This document shows positions 39,401 through 45,006 of a stretch of 64,000 nt of DNA, one piece after another. Below the pieces are notes generated by a model. The model did no database searches, was not told where the DNA came from, and saw only the letters and a program-made list of their open reading frames with translations. Position 1 is the first letter of the stretch. Each line of letters starts with the position of its first letter. Source of the DNA: Xenopus tropicalis (Eukaryota; Chordata; Amphibia; Anura; Pipidae); assembly GCF_000004195.4 (NCBI RefSeq), contig NC_030677.2:69278222-69342221 (forward strand). Direction: 5' to 3'. Both the position numbers and the translations under genes were made by a program.

Positions 39401-42191
39401 ATCACTGTGAAGTCTGGTGGCTGATTATTTAAATAGACATTGTATTTTGTTAGTAAAAAGGAGGTAGTTTTATTCTATGGGCGATACTTGTAAATGAAGA
39501 GGAAAAAAGGGAACATTAGTGATCATGCTAATTAAAGTAGCATTTATGGAGTTGCTTAGTGGATTTTATATTGAGTTACTGCTTACCTAGCCTTATGTAA
39601 CCGTGATCACCAGTCAGTGGCTTGTGAATAAAATGTCCTCTGCCACCTGCTTTGATTTGTGACCAATGTTGCTAGCACCGTATTCTGATTTTTAAATTCC
39701 TGGCTTGGAGACAAGTCTTGGAAGCATAAAGAAACAAGTTTACTGCCAAGTAGAGACTTTTGCAATAGCAACCTATAACTAACAGCAAATAGCAGCCTTC
39801 TTCAGCAACCTTAAGCACCTTTTTCCTCACCCATGGGGCTTCCCAATATATATTTCCTATGTTTATCTGTGGCTTATAGGTGTGGGTAATATAGTCAAGG
39901 GATTCTGGTAGAATATGTATTCCTGCATTTGCACAACATTTCTGTGGTCAAAAATCTCTTCCTTAGTTGAAAAGGGACTCCTGGGGGAGGTGAAGTTGAC
40001 CATTAAAAAGAGCCAATAATGTATGCATCATATAAATGGATTCTGTACAATGAGTTGTATTGCATAGTGAGTATTTTACTGGCTATGCACCCTACATCTC
40101 TGAACTTATCTCTAGGTACCACCCAACCTGCTTGTTACGCTCCTCTACTGACCTGCTCCTCAACTCCTCTCTCATTCCCTCCTCACACACTCGCATTCAA
40201 GACTTTGCAAGGGCTGCCCCCCTTCTCTGGAATTCGCTCCCACAAACTATCAGACTTTCTCCCAATCTCTCTGCCTTCAAGAGATCTCTAAAAACACATT
40301 TATTTAGAGAAGCTTACCCTAATCTAGTTTAGCAACACCCTGTGCCACACCTCTCACAACTCTGGTCATGCCCATTCCCACACCTTGTGTCTCAACCCTT
40401 TCTCCCTGTAGATTGTAAGCTCTTTTGGGCAGGGCCCTCTTCACCTCTTGTATCAGTTATTGATTGCTTTATATGTTACTCTGTATGTCCAATGTATGAA
40501 ACCCACTTATTGTACAGCGCTGCGGAATATGTTGGTGCTTTATAAATAAATGTTAATAATAATAATAATAATATGCTGATATAAAGACTGGATCTTCATA
40601 AGTTATAGGAAAAACACCATTTATTATATTTGAGTGTTTCCAATCAGCTAATCTGATCGTTGTACAGCATGTTTTGATCATTAAGTAGTGGTATTATCCT
40701 GTGTAAAGGATGATAGGAATCATATTGATTCAGCTAATAACAATTCTATGCCCCAAAGTGTCAAAATGCAGAGATGGGCCACCCTACTGTTCAAATGGCA
40801 CTGATGATCAATAACACAACTCTAAACATTTAGACCTTTATTGATTGCATGCACCACTATGTGTCAGCATGGACATCATGTAACGATCCACACTTCCAAT
40901 TTTCTAATTACTGGATTTTGTGTCTTCTGGTAGTAGGGAAACAGTGCTCATTCAGTGGCAAACACACAGCAAGCAATCTCCCAAAATACCATTGTTTGTA
41001 CTTTCACACATAGAGAAAGGATAGGACAGTCTATGATAAAATCCATTGCATCTCACAGAACTTGTCGTGTTATTGGCACTAGTCAATATTTCAAAAGCAG
41101 CTTTGATGCCACTGCCCTGTAAACACAAAGGGGTTATGTAATAAAAGGCACTAAGTTTGCCCAGGAGCAGTAACCCATAGCAACCAATCAGCAGTAGGAT
41201 TTACTGGTCTCGTGTTTAAAGAAAATAATTGCAGCTAAAACCTTTGCAGTACAGTATTTAGGGACTGCAGTTAGAACTAGAGTTCCGAAATGACTATATA
41301 CATATATTTTACGGCAAAAAAATGATGAAATAGTTTATATAATATGGTTTTTATAAATCTCTGTTGTCCTGTGAGTATTAATGCCATGCATCACGGTCAC
41401 AGAAATAATCCATCACAAAGTGTTAATTGCTGTTTATAAAGGTGTTTCCTTTTATGTCAATCATGGTAAAAATGATACCATTATTTGCCCGTCTTACTTT
41501 AAAAATGTCCGTTCTTTGGTTGATAGGTTTACTGATTGTCCTTTACTGTATATTTATTATAAACTTGCAGCATATTACAGCTGACAGTTCTCTATTGTTA
41601 AAATCCACGTAATTGTTTTTTGAAGAGCAGCGAACATAACAGTTATTATGTTTTTGGAACATGGCACTTAAGCACAATTGCCAGCCTGGGTGAGACAGAT
41701 GGTGTATAGTCATTAACCCTCTGGCGATTATTCCATAGTTAGTGCAGAATTATGCATTAAAGATGCAGAACAGGTACAATACTGTTGTAAGGCTAGGGCA
41801 TTAGAACATAAATATATTCAATGTGAGAGGAAAAAATACTGACCAAAAGAGGTGACCAGGCATTCAGTAGATACCTGCAAGCACGAGATGTAGAGAAACA
41901 TAATAACTGGTTCTGCCATGCATTTATAAGTCAACATTATCAGCAGATTGCAGCAATGATGTGTTATCTGGGCATTTTGTTTCACTGCATATTGTTTTTC
42001 CCTTCAGGACGATGATGAATAAAGCCAGAACACAGAAGAGGACTGTGGTGAAGGACCAGCATGGGAAACATGTTTTTGTTGAGCAGCTGGAGGATGTTCC
42101 TGAAGTGCTACCCAAGGATGACCTCCAGAATGACCTACAACAACTTCTCAACCGCTTCTGTGGAGAGGACTGGAAGAAAGAGGCCAAATGA
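359..42191 (+). CDS. ank2: Ankyrin-B (ank2), 3' portion, giant 440-kDa-type isoform; 22 coding exons joined
   Basis: Ankyrins link membrane proteins to beta-spectrin, and the giant ankyrin-B isoform works in axons. The exons are 359-457, 1520-1674, 1949-2160, 2702-2906, 3387-3483, 4336-4564, 5303-5428, 6706-6828, 7897-7929, 8321-8342, 11201-18700, 22954-23028, 23687-23818, 25044-25190, 25743-26025, 26991-27294, 29404-29496, 29957-30040, 31537-31701, 33350-33526, 34299-34390 and 42008-42191. All introns are GT-AG. The exons total 10,537 bp, which is one base finishing a split Gly codon plus 3,512 codons including the stop, so the frame closes exactly. Order: ZU5, ZU5, UPA, giant insert, death domain, C-terminal tail. 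The call of ank2 over ank3 and ank1 rests on remembered human sequence: the [18 protein letters not shown] exon, the giant-exon blocks and a C-terminus ending in EAK. Start codon and ankyrin repeats lie off-window. Confidence 0.93.
1520..1674 (+). CDS. ank2: ank2 exon: ZU5 (N) domain, first part
   Basis: The translation starts [20 protein letters not shown] and continues through a Trp-Lys-Glu-His stretch to [10 protein letters not shown]. This is the characteristic start of the first ZU5 beta-sandwich of vertebrate ankyrins. In ankyrins the first ZU5 domain carries the beta-spectrin binding surface, and the ALRGKEREL version is the ankyrin-B form as I remember it. Acceptor is CTACCTAG and donor GTAACA. 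The next intron is only 274 bp. Confidence 0.95.
1949..2160 (+). CDS. ank2: ank2 exon: ZU5 (N) domain, core
   Basis: The exon translates as a split Val then [46 protein letters not shown], and ends at RIRVGLQ. These are near-invariant ankyrin ZU5 strands. The GPEGG turn is the landmark of the fold. Length is 212 bp, entering at phase 1 and leaving at phase 0. The following intron (2161-2701, 541 bp) holds no recognisable feature. Confidence 0.96.
2702..2906 (+). CDS. ank2: ank2 exon: end of first ZU5, start of second ZU5
   Basis: The exon begins [19 protein letters not shown] and runs through [18 protein letters not shown] to LRLLCSIT. The RRRKFHKPI stretch is nearly invariant in the family. 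The segment between PVPKASSE and the Cys-Ser-Ile-Thr end is the variable loop that differs between ankyrin-B and ankyrin-G, and here it fits ankyrin-B. It ends with one base of Gly before GTAAGT, a perfect donor. The next intron (2907-3386) has no recognisable element. Confidence 0.96.
3387..3483 (+). CDS. ank2: ank2 exon: second ZU5 domain
   Basis: The translation is [19 protein letters not shown] then [14 protein letters not shown]. The [10 protein letters not shown] string is an ankyrin signature in the second ZU5 domain. The exon is 97 bp, phase 1 in and phase 2 out. The next intron (3484-4335) contains a GC-rich patch at about 4000-4100 and, at 4109-4150, a short fragment resembling the inside of the T2-type MITE found intact at 62946-63370. 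Confidence 0.96.
4336..4564 (+). CDS. ank2: ank2 exon: second ZU5 to UPA domain
   Basis: The exon completes the Arg codon, then reads [20 protein letters not shown], then [38 protein letters not shown] and SRDVE. The UPA domain begins around [12 protein letters not shown]. It is conserved in UNC5, PIDD and ankyrins and packs against the ZU5 domains to form the ZU5-ZU5-UPA supramodule. Length 229 bp, leaving at phase 0 with donor GTAAGC. The 738-bp intron after it is unremarkable. Confidence 0.96.
5303..5428 (+). CDS. ank2: ank2 exon: UPA domain, middle
   Basis: This 126-bp exon (42 codons, phase 0-0) reads [18 protein letters not shown], then [19 protein letters not shown] and ends LFVK. It follows a long pyrimidine-rich acceptor. 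The next intron (5429-6705, 1,277 bp) holds a decayed hAT-like fragment (about 5495-5600) and a GC-rich repeat-like island at about 6000-6245. Confidence 0.95.
6706..6828 (+). CDS. ank2: ank2 exon: UPA domain, end
   Basis: The exon is 123 bp (41 codons, phase 0-0) and reads [18 protein letters not shown], then [19 protein letters not shown] and ends at Asn-Lys. It closes the UPA domain. The QEPCGRLSF string is shared by ankyrins. The following intron (6829-7896, 1,068 bp) has AT-rich sequence and at about 7140-7200 what may be a very decayed MITE remnant. Confidence 0.95.
7897..7929 (+). CDS. ank2: ank2 micro-exon: acidic linker after UPA
   Basis: Eleven codons ([11 protein letters not shown]), phase 0-0, lie between GATGAAAG and GTATCA. 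The sequence matches the acidic linker that follows the UPA domain in ankyrin-B, as I remember it (ESESDQEQ...). It is too short to appear as an open reading frame and was found by following the protein. The frame allows it to be skipped. The intron after it is 391 bp. Confidence 0.88.
8321..8342 (+). CDS. ank2: ank2 micro-exon (22 bp) before the giant exon
   Basis: This 22-bp exon reads GTITSDK plus the first base of an Asn codon. It sits between a strong polypyrimidine acceptor (CCCTTTTTCTAG) and the perfect donor GTAAGT. It corresponds to the segment IDMTSEK in mammalian ankyrin-B, so it is conserved only in outline. It leaves at phase 1, which fits both the giant exon and the exon at 22954. 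The next intron (8343-11200, 2,858 bp) contains a T2-type MITE (8999-9407) and a C run at about 9651. I found no Ser-rich alternative exon of the ankyrin-G type in it. Confidence 0.82.
8999..9407. mobile_element. T2/Kolobok-type MITE with TTAA duplication
   Basis: TTAA flanks both ends (8999 and 9404). The ends are inverted repeats: AGGAGAAGGAAAGGC on the left and GCCTTTCCTTCTCCT on the right. The arms extend inward (ACTTGGGGGTGCC and CCCCGGGCTGGTGC in both), so most of the element can fold on itself. A diverged relative is at 36202-36580. Confidence 0.85.
11201..18700 (+). CDS. ank2: ank2 giant exon (7,500 bp), 440-kDa isoform insert
   Basis: The exon is open throughout (2,500 codons) between acceptor CACCTCAAAG and donor GTATTT, phase 1-1, so skipping keeps the frame and would give the short 220-kDa-type isoform. 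Conserved blocks are [16 protein letters not shown] near the start, [17 protein letters not shown] (13267), [15 protein letters not shown] (14060), [17 protein letters not shown] (14487), [18 protein letters not shown] (17188), [20 protein letters not shown] (17357), and [14 protein letters not shown] near the end. The rest is acidic, Ser/Thr/Glu-rich and probably disordered. It carries two tandem repeat regions (11881-12711 and 15008-16700) and a cluster of SxIP-like motifs (17671-18360), listed separately. As I recall, the mammalian insert is about 2,085 residues, so this one is longer. It is normally a neuron-specific exon targeting axons. The frame continues 26 codons past the donor to a stop at 18780; I take that as intronic read-through. 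Confidence 0.96.
11881..12711 (+). repeat. Six in-frame tandem copies of a ~47-residue unit in the giant exon
   Basis: Six copies of a 135-144-bp unit lie in tandem. The conserved core is [19 protein letters not shown] followed by an acidic EEQ tail and a less conserved spacer (about GLxxTAVxDAKxISPVI). The first Glu of each core lies at 11938, 12079, 12214, 12355, 12496 and 12640. Copy five is the most diverged ([16 protein letters not shown]). The core is amphipathic and likely helical. As I recall, the mammalian protein has this core once. Confidence 0.93.
15008..16700 (+). repeat. Degenerate ~100-residue tandem repeat in the giant exon
   Basis: Related phrases recur in order: a [14 protein letters not shown] motif, then VAYTxLTD, then a HDFHH-like motif, then GLECIPxxDFISxNAQDS. 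The first motif lies at about 15008 (weak), 15529, 15871, 16182 and 16489, giving spacings of 342, 311 and 307 bp for the last four. Copies are strongly diverged and some lack parts. All remain in frame. The function is unknown. Confidence 0.75.
17671..18360 (+). other. Cluster of SxIP-type motifs in the giant exon
   Basis: Within 230 codons the protein has SRIP (17671), SKIP (17956), SKIP (18070), and the relaxed forms SKLP (18157) and SRLP (18343). Each is followed by Ile, Val or Leu and then Lys or Arg, in a Ser/Lys-rich setting. SxIP in a basic disordered context is the established binding motif for end-binding (EB) proteins. Whether these bind EB proteins here is inference. Confidence 0.7.
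19500..19833. mobile_element. PIF/Harbinger-type MITE
   Basis: The element has long inverted ends: the left end has AAGTACAAGTTCGAATCCCG and the right end repeats this in reverse complement (CGGGATTCGAACTTGTAC). Ends are GGGGC...GCCCC. Flanks are TTA and TAA, a three-base pattern typical of Harbinger elements but not a perfect duplication. It lies in the 4,253-bp intron after the giant exon. Confidence 0.75.
20018..20522. mobile_element. T2/Kolobok-type MITE
   Basis: The left end is TTAAAGGGGACCTGTCACCC and the right end is GGGTGACAGATTCCCTTTGA, an imperfect inverted repeat. The left flank is TTAA and the right has decayed to TTGA. TTAA plus AAAGGRR ends is the signature of the T2 family described in Xenopus. 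Confidence 0.75.
22391..22467. mobile_element. Fragment of a Xenopus palindromic MITE
   Basis: This stretch reads like the terminal part of the element intact at 30789-31114, including TTCTGGATAACAGGTCCCAT before the ACC end. The rest of the element is missing. Confidence 0.6.
22954..23028 (+). CDS. ank2: ank2 exon: death domain, first part
   Basis: The exon finishes a Val codon (when spliced to the giant exon), then reads [20 protein letters not shown] and FSWT. The last 18 residues are the first death-domain helix of ankyrin-B. It is 75 bp, phase 1-1. If the giant exon is skipped, the junction codon with the exon at 8321 becomes Ile and the frame holds. Confidence 0.93.
23687..23818 (+). 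CDS. ank2: ank2 exon: death domain, core
   Basis: The translation is [20 protein letters not shown] then [19 protein letters not shown] and GKHAT. This is the core of the ankyrin death domain: the LDFTEEQI helix, the RVENPNS turn and the [11 protein letters not shown] helix. Length 132 bp, phase 1-1, donor GTAAAG. The next intron is 1,225 bp with no clear repeat. Confidence 0.96.
25044..25190 (+). CDS. ank2: ank2 exon: death domain end and linker
   Basis: The exon reads [20 protein letters not shown], then [10 protein letters not shown], and ends in MDRSE. The [15 protein letters not shown] helix closes the death domain. After that the sequence diverges from mammals except for a [10 protein letters not shown] stretch. 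It is 147 bp, phase 1-1, donor GTGGGT. Confidence 0.94.
25743..26025 (+). CDS. ank2: ank2 exon: C-terminal regulatory tail 1
   Basis: The reading frame is [13 protein letters not shown], later [20 protein letters not shown], and it ends EQQEYL/F at a split Phe codon (donor GTAAGA inside TTTGTAAG). The PLVSEEDIS string is shared with mammalian ankyrin-B; the remainder is acidic and fast-evolving. Length 283 bp, phase 1 in and 2 out. The following intron (26026-26990) contains a truncated T2-like MITE (26373-26700). Confidence 0.92.
26373..26700. mobile_element. Truncated T2/Kolobok-type MITE
   Basis: The left end is TTAAAGGGGTTGTTCACCTT, a common Xenopus repeat end. The inside contains GTAGCC...GGGGTCAGTGACCCCC and an AGAAGAAG tract. 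The matching right end (expected AGGTGAACCACCCC type) is missing, so the element is cut short near 26700. The right half of the same family recurs at 51601-51800. Confidence 0.7.
26991..27294 (+). CDS. ank2: ank2 exon: C-terminal regulatory tail 2
   Basis: The exon reads (F)[18 protein letters not shown], then [20 protein letters not shown], and ends RSLESFEK. It is 304 bp, entering at phase 2 and leaving at phase 0 with donor GTAAAG. Acidic, Ser/Pro/Glu-rich and probably disordered. Little of it is conserved apart from SPVVQEP-like and FEK endings. The intron after it (27295-29403) contains hAT elements at 28439-28809 and 29056-29240. Confidence 0.9.
28439..28809. mobile_element. hAT-type palindromic MITE with perfect 8-bp duplication
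   Basis: TTTTAATC flanks both sides (28431-28438 and 28810-28817). The ends are inverted repeats: CAGGGGGCTCAAACTC and GAGTTTGAGACCCCTG. Most of the interior is one long inverted repeat centred near 28640, including TGATTGCGGAAATGACGTTA on the left arm with its complement on the right. It has no coding capacity. Confidence 0.92.
29056..29240. mobile_element. Small hAT-type element
   Basis: The ends are CAGGGCTGTCCAACT and AGTTGGACAGCACTG, inverted repeats nearly identical to the ends of the larger element at 57581-58678. The flanking octamers GTCTATGG and ATCTATTG agree at six of eight positions, a decayed target duplication. It is an internally deleted relative of that element. Confidence 0.82.
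29404..29496 (+). CDS. ank2: ank2 cassette exon with basic RVVRRR motif
   Basis: The exon is 93 bp (31 codons, phase 0-0), between TTCCACCAG and GTACAA. It reads [20 protein letters not shown] then [11 protein letters not shown]. The EELGELE and [14 protein letters not shown] strings are known from ankyrin C-terminal tails, so this is a genuine exon. It was missed by open-reading-frame calling because it is short. The symmetric phase fits a cassette, and the C-terminal exons of ankyrins are known to be alternatively spliced. Confidence 0.87.
29957..30040 (+). CDS. ank2: ank2 exon: C-terminal tail, [15 protein letters not shown]
   Basis: The exon is 84 bp (28 codons, phase 0-0) and reads [20 protein letters not shown] then HGHIVVKK. 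It matches the ankyrin C-terminal segment with core PETVTEEEYIDEHGHTVVKK as I remember it. The next intron (30041-31536) carries MITEs at 30789-31114 and 31296-31472. Confidence 0.95.
30789..31114. mobile_element. Xenopus palindromic MITE (AGGTAT...ATACCT ends)
   Basis: The left end is AGGTATTGGACCCCTTATCC and the right end reads GGATAACGGGTCCTATACCT. Inner arms AAATTACAGAAAGACCACTT and GAATTACAGAAAGGCCATCT also match in inverted arrangement. This is a widespread Xenopus family; I cannot assign the superfamily with certainty. A shorter relative is at 37160-37408 and a remnant at about 35395-35525. Confidence 0.75.
31296..31472. mobile_element. PIF/Harbinger-type MITE with TAA duplication
   Basis: TAA flanks both ends (31293-31295 and 31473-31475). 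The ends are long inverted repeats, GGGGTGAATTTATTAACATT and AATGTTAAGAAATACGCCCC, and the arms continue through ATGTTGCCCATAGCAACC. It lies 64 bp upstream of the coding exon at 31537, so it sits close to that exon's acceptor region. Confidence 0.85.
31537..31701 (+). CDS. ank2: ank2 exon: C-terminal tail, [10 protein letters not shown]
   Basis: The exon is 165 bp (55 codons, phase 0-0). It reads [20 protein letters not shown], then [19 protein letters not shown] and ends SDTEQSE. This is one of the best conserved parts of the ankyrin-B C-terminal domain. Donor is GTAACA. The next intron (31702-33349) holds a hAT-like MITE at 32017-32248. Confidence 0.96.
32017..32248. mobile_element. hAT-like MITE
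   Basis: The ends are TGGGATGCACCAAATTGTGG and GTGGATTTGGTGCATCCCTA, inverted repeats of the kind found in abundant Xenopus elements starting with GGGATGCACCGAATCC. The target duplication cannot be fixed because the flanks are AT-rich. Confidence 0.65.
33350..33526 (+). CDS. ank2: ank2 exon: C-terminal tail, [10 protein letters not shown]
   Basis: The exon is 177 bp (59 codons, phase 0-0). It reads [20 protein letters not shown], then [19 protein letters not shown] and [15 protein letters not shown]. The VEGRxVSKV, GERMEK and SDLPSAKxDFE strings are shared with mammalian ankyrin-B. Acceptor TTACCAG, donor GTAAAT. The 772-bp intron after it is AT-rich without a clear repeat. Confidence 0.95.
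34299..34390 (+). CDS. ank2: ank2 penultimate coding exon
   Basis: The exon is 92 bp and reads [20 protein letters not shown] then [10 protein letters not shown], ending with two bases of an Arg codon. It matches the mammalian ALGYIGNHMKVQLPSLVEKE segment in outline. The donor GTTTGG is a poor match to consensus, unlike the other donors. Read-through gives RFGTA and a stop at 34402-34404, with AATAAA at 34414, which is reported as a possible alternative 3' end. Confidence 0.92.
34414..34419 (+). terminator. Possible intronic polyadenylation signal
   Basis: AATAAA lies ten bases after the read-through stop codon of the exon ending at 34390. A transcript ending here would encode an ankyrin-B lacking the last 60 residues. 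The hexamer is exact, but AT-rich introns contain many by chance. Confidence 0.35.
35620..36000. repeat. GC-rich repeat-like patches in the last intron
   Basis: Two patches stand out from the AT-rich intron. One around 35625-35720 contains GGGTTGCTACCTGTCCGGTT, and one around 35820-35960 contains CGGGCGCCCCTAGGCCGCCC. Both look like parts of dispersed Xenopus repeats to me, but no ends or target duplications can be defined. Confidence 0.4.
36202..36580. mobile_element. T2/Kolobok-type MITE, diverged
   Basis: TTAA lies at both ends (36202 and 36577). The inside parallels the element at 8999-9407: a GGGGGGTG...GGCACCC arm, a central TGCATGCACAGTAGAG, and the right arm GTCACTGGGGGGTGCCTA. It is an older copy of the same family. 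Confidence 0.75.
37160..37408. mobile_element. Xenopus palindromic MITE, internally deleted
   Basis: It starts CAGGTATGGGATCT and ends TTCTGGATAACAGATCCCAT, with GAAATTATTTCCTTTTTCTC and ATATTGGTGG phrases shared with the element at 30789-31114. It is shorter and more diverged than that copy. Confidence 0.7.
37700..38007. mobile_element. hAT-type MITE with perfect 8-bp duplication
   Basis: ATCTACAC flanks both ends (37692-37699 and 38008-38015). The ends are CAGGGATCCCCAACC and GGTTGGGGATCACTG. The interior includes GTGAGCCAC near the left and GAGCAACATGTTGCCCC near the right. A copy in the opposite orientation is at 52795-53091. Confidence 0.92.
40098..40573 (+). mobile_element. CR1/L2-clade LINE, 5'-truncated 3' end
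   Basis: An open frame (40060-40332) contains [16 protein letters not shown] and a Leu-Lys-Thr-His-Leu-Phe-Arg tail, the conserved C-terminal end of CR1/L2-type reverse transcriptases. A 3' tail follows with GATTGTAAGCTCTTTTGGGC, GTACAGCGCTGCGGAATATG and a terminal (AAT)n run at about 40551-40573. Only the last part of the element is present. It lies in the 7.6-kb last intron of ank2. Confidence 0.85.
41130..41215. repeat. Fragment of a dispersed Xenopus repeat
   Basis: The phrase GTAACCCATAGCAACCAATC is part of a common Xenopus repeat as I remember it. No ends are visible. Confidence 0.5.
42008..42191 (+). CDS. ank2: ank2 last coding exon
   Basis: The exon begins with the last base of Arg, then reads [40 protein letters not shown], and ends [11 protein letters not shown] before TGA at 42189-42191. 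The last exon of human ankyrin-B ends similarly (KEDLKQEAK, from memory), which supports the ank2 call. Acceptor CCCTTCAG is 7.6 kb from the previous donor. The strongly predicted helix around [11 protein letters not shown] is the best conserved part. Confidence 0.96.
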
Positions 42192-44405
42192 GTGGCCATC
42201 ACACCTACTTTAATACATATCCATAGCTATGCTAAAGTTGCATTATCTTCTCAACTGAAGGGCCATGGGTATTGGAAGCCCAATTTAACACTGACACTTT
42301 GGTTCTGCACATATAGTTAAAAGGATTTTCTTTTGCGTGTCTGTAAATGCTAAGATTATTTGTGACCAAAGATAGCATCCTTTTTTTTGGATGGTATATC
42401 CAGTATCCTCACATTTTTTGGGGGGACCTTTTGTCCCTTTCTCATACATGCAAACGTCATACCACAGCCCTCTTCATAGTGATTGCAAAGGCAACGTTAA
42501 AATGGATGGACCATGCCATGTTATTATACATAGCTAAGGAACTTGGCTTTCCAGAACTGCAGATCATAACTATGCTTTGTTCCATAGAACACCATGAATT
42601 GAGTGAGTGGAAGACATCAAAGCCTTGCCTGGTCATCTGAATTTAGCAAGGAAAGTAACCAATCTAAAAGTGCATGTATCACATCAAGGTGCTCTAAATG
42701 ACTTCACAGTCTAAACCATCTAAACAAATGTAATATTTGTTAAAATATTAAGAGGAATCTAATTAGATAGCCAATATGCTAGCTGCTTATATAAAGGCAT
42801 ATATACACACATTTAAATATTCTAGACTTGACAAATGGCAAGCACTACTGTACAACTACCAAGCTCTTTAATAACAGGCAGTTGATGCCGTTCAGCAATT
42901 GCACCCCACAGTTTGGTAAATGGATAATGTACCAAGGTGGCCCTTTTGAATGGAAAAGCATCCAAGGTGCAGTCGACAAATGCTAAACAACTTCTAGTTG
43001 AAGATCTAGTCAAAAGGTAGTCAAAGCTAGTCTAGAATCTAGGCAGCAGATCACAGTTGAGAGGTCTAGGTTCTAGTCATCGGGTATCTAGACTGATGTA
43101 ACTAAAGCAGTTACTTGCTGGCAGCGATGCTTTGGCAAACCACATTGTCTTACTACTAGTGGGAACGTCAGGTGGCAAAAGGACTGTAAATATTGTAATG
43201 GATAAGACATTTCCATAAACGAAAAACTATATAACTCACTGTGTTTTATCAGGATTTCCTCTGGCACATGCATGTGGCATTAAAAACAAGAAATAAATTC
43301 CTATAATAATGTGTGGAGCTTGTTAACCCTTTTTAGCACTAAGCAAGCAGGTTTCACAATTAAGTCCTTTCCTATTTGTGCATTTCATTTTTCCCTCCCA
43401 ACCCAAAAGCTAAGAACTCAATGCAGGTTTTGGTCTTGCTCTTTTTTTATGTTTTTATGTCTCTGAACCAATCCTTTTCAATCGATTATAGCATTTATGC
43501 ACTTTTTTTTAAAGAAGGGATTATAAAAAAGGAAATATTTTTTGTCTTCTGTACTTTATTTTACTTCTGATTTGAACTCTGTAGCCTTTTAACATACAAA
43601 TAAATATATATATATATATATAAATATGTATAAGCATTATACATTTTGAACCCACTTATTTAATGTAAGTATAGATTGGTTATCGAAAAAAAACAAAATA
43701 TTCACATAACCAACTAGATGTCGCTAATTTATAAATAAAACAAAGAAATTAGGCCTTTTGTTAGGAAGTAAGCAAAATGACCCACACAGTCCGATGAATG
43801 TCAGTTCTGTAAATGGAAAAGTACCGTGAAAAGTACACACTTCTTAAAAATCCTTGGATTTGTTTAAAAATAGACCTACTGTGTAGCATCACTTTATTCT
43901 TTCAGAAATATCGCTAAATTACTTTTTCAGAAAGCAAAGATGAGTTAAACATACACCTTCTCCAACAGAGTGGCGGCCCCTCTTTGTGCCGGAAAGAGCT
44001 CTGATAAGTTACGTGGATATTCCTGTATGCTAGTGATGGGGCCAAAGGACAGTTCACATCACGGCTCTCTCATGGCTCACAATAGCCTTGGTCAATGCTG
44101 GGCTAAGTCTAGAAGGAAACATTCTGTTGTGCTATTTGCAGTGCAGATGTCTGTGTAACAGCATAAATGGTTAATCACTTTATGGGTTAAGATTTTATTT
44201 TTTGCCGTGTTATCAAACAACTACTGTGAGAGTGACATTTCAGTTGACAATTCAGCATCTTGTTCCCATGGTGATAACACTAATTTAATATATCTACGAG
44301 GGCATGTCTTAGTTAAAAAACGGCAAAAATTTACACTAACAATACATAGCTGCAATGTGTACAATGGCTGATTTAATTAAATAAAGTGTTAAATGTATTC
44401 AACAT
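42192..44405 (+). other. ank2: ank2 3' untranslated region
   Basis: The region is AT-rich with no long open frame and no clear transposon, consistent with a 3' UTR of about 2.2 kb. It contains several AATAAA hexamers (43292, 43599, 43734) and a (TA)n run at about 43603-43622. The last and best-placed hexamer is at 44380. The first transposon after the gene begins at 44574, outside this region. Confidence 0.7.
44380..44385 (+). terminator. ank2: Likely main polyadenylation signal of ank2
   Basis: AATAAA is followed 18 bases later by a CA cleavage dinucleotide (about 44402) and then a GT/T-rich stretch (TTGTCTGTTTGTATTTTTGG). This is the full arrangement of a vertebrate poly(A) site. Upstream hexamers could give shorter UTRs. 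Confidence 0.75.
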
Positions 44406-44573
44406 TGTCTGTTTGTATTTTTGGTGACCTTAGCATTACAGCACAAAATGATGGTACTGGAAGTTCTAGATATATACATCTGTATTGTAAAATATTACCT
44501 TTCTCCTGAAATACAGATGCAGCAAAGTTCCTTTACCATATTGTCGCTTTGTGTTTCTTCCAGTTAAAGGAAC

Positions 44574-45006
44574 AGTAACACTAAAAAATAAAAATGTTTT
44601 AAAATAATTAAAATGTAATGTACTGTTGCCCTGCACTGGTAAAAGTTGTGTGTTTGCTTCAGAAAGACTACTGTAGTTAATAGAAATAGCTGTTGTGTAG
44701 CCATGGGGGCAGCCATTTAAATTGAAAAAAGGAGAAAAGGCACAGGTCACATAAGAAGATAACAGATAACTGTGTAGAATACAATGGGAATCTATGCTAC
44801 TTATCTGTTATCTGCTTAGTAACCTGTGCCTTTTCTCCTTTTTTCAATTTAAATGGATGCCCCCATGGCTACACAGCAGGGTATTTATATAAACTGTAGT
44901 AGTATTTATGAAGCAAACACACAACTTTTACCAGTGCAGGGCAATAGTAAATAATATATTAATTATTTTTATACACTTTCATTTTATGGTGTTACTGTTC
45001 CTTTAA
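44574..45006. mobile_element. T2/Kolobok-type MITE with TTAA duplication
   Basis: TTAA flanks both ends. The ends are exact inverted repeats: AAAGGAACAGTAACAC and GTGTTACTGTTCCTTT. Inner arms are also inverted (GCACTGGTAAAAGTTGTGTG against CACACAACTTTTACCAGTGC), so nearly all of it is palindromic. A sister copy is at 62946-63370. Confidence 0.92.

Noticed and set aside
40019..40332. 90-codon frames as a host gene
   Set aside because: The WNSLPQTIR and THLFREAY strings are the C-terminal end of a CR1/L2-type reverse transcriptase, so this is a truncated retrotransposon.
359..42191. Assignment to ank3 (ankyrin-G) because of a giant exon and matching ZU5/UPA domains
   Set aside because: Giant ankyrin-G has a long Ser/Thr-rich segment after the UPA domain and a different C-terminus as I remember it. 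Here the [10 protein letters not shown] exon, the ESESDQE linker, the [16 protein letters not shown] start and the EAK end all fit ankyrin-B.
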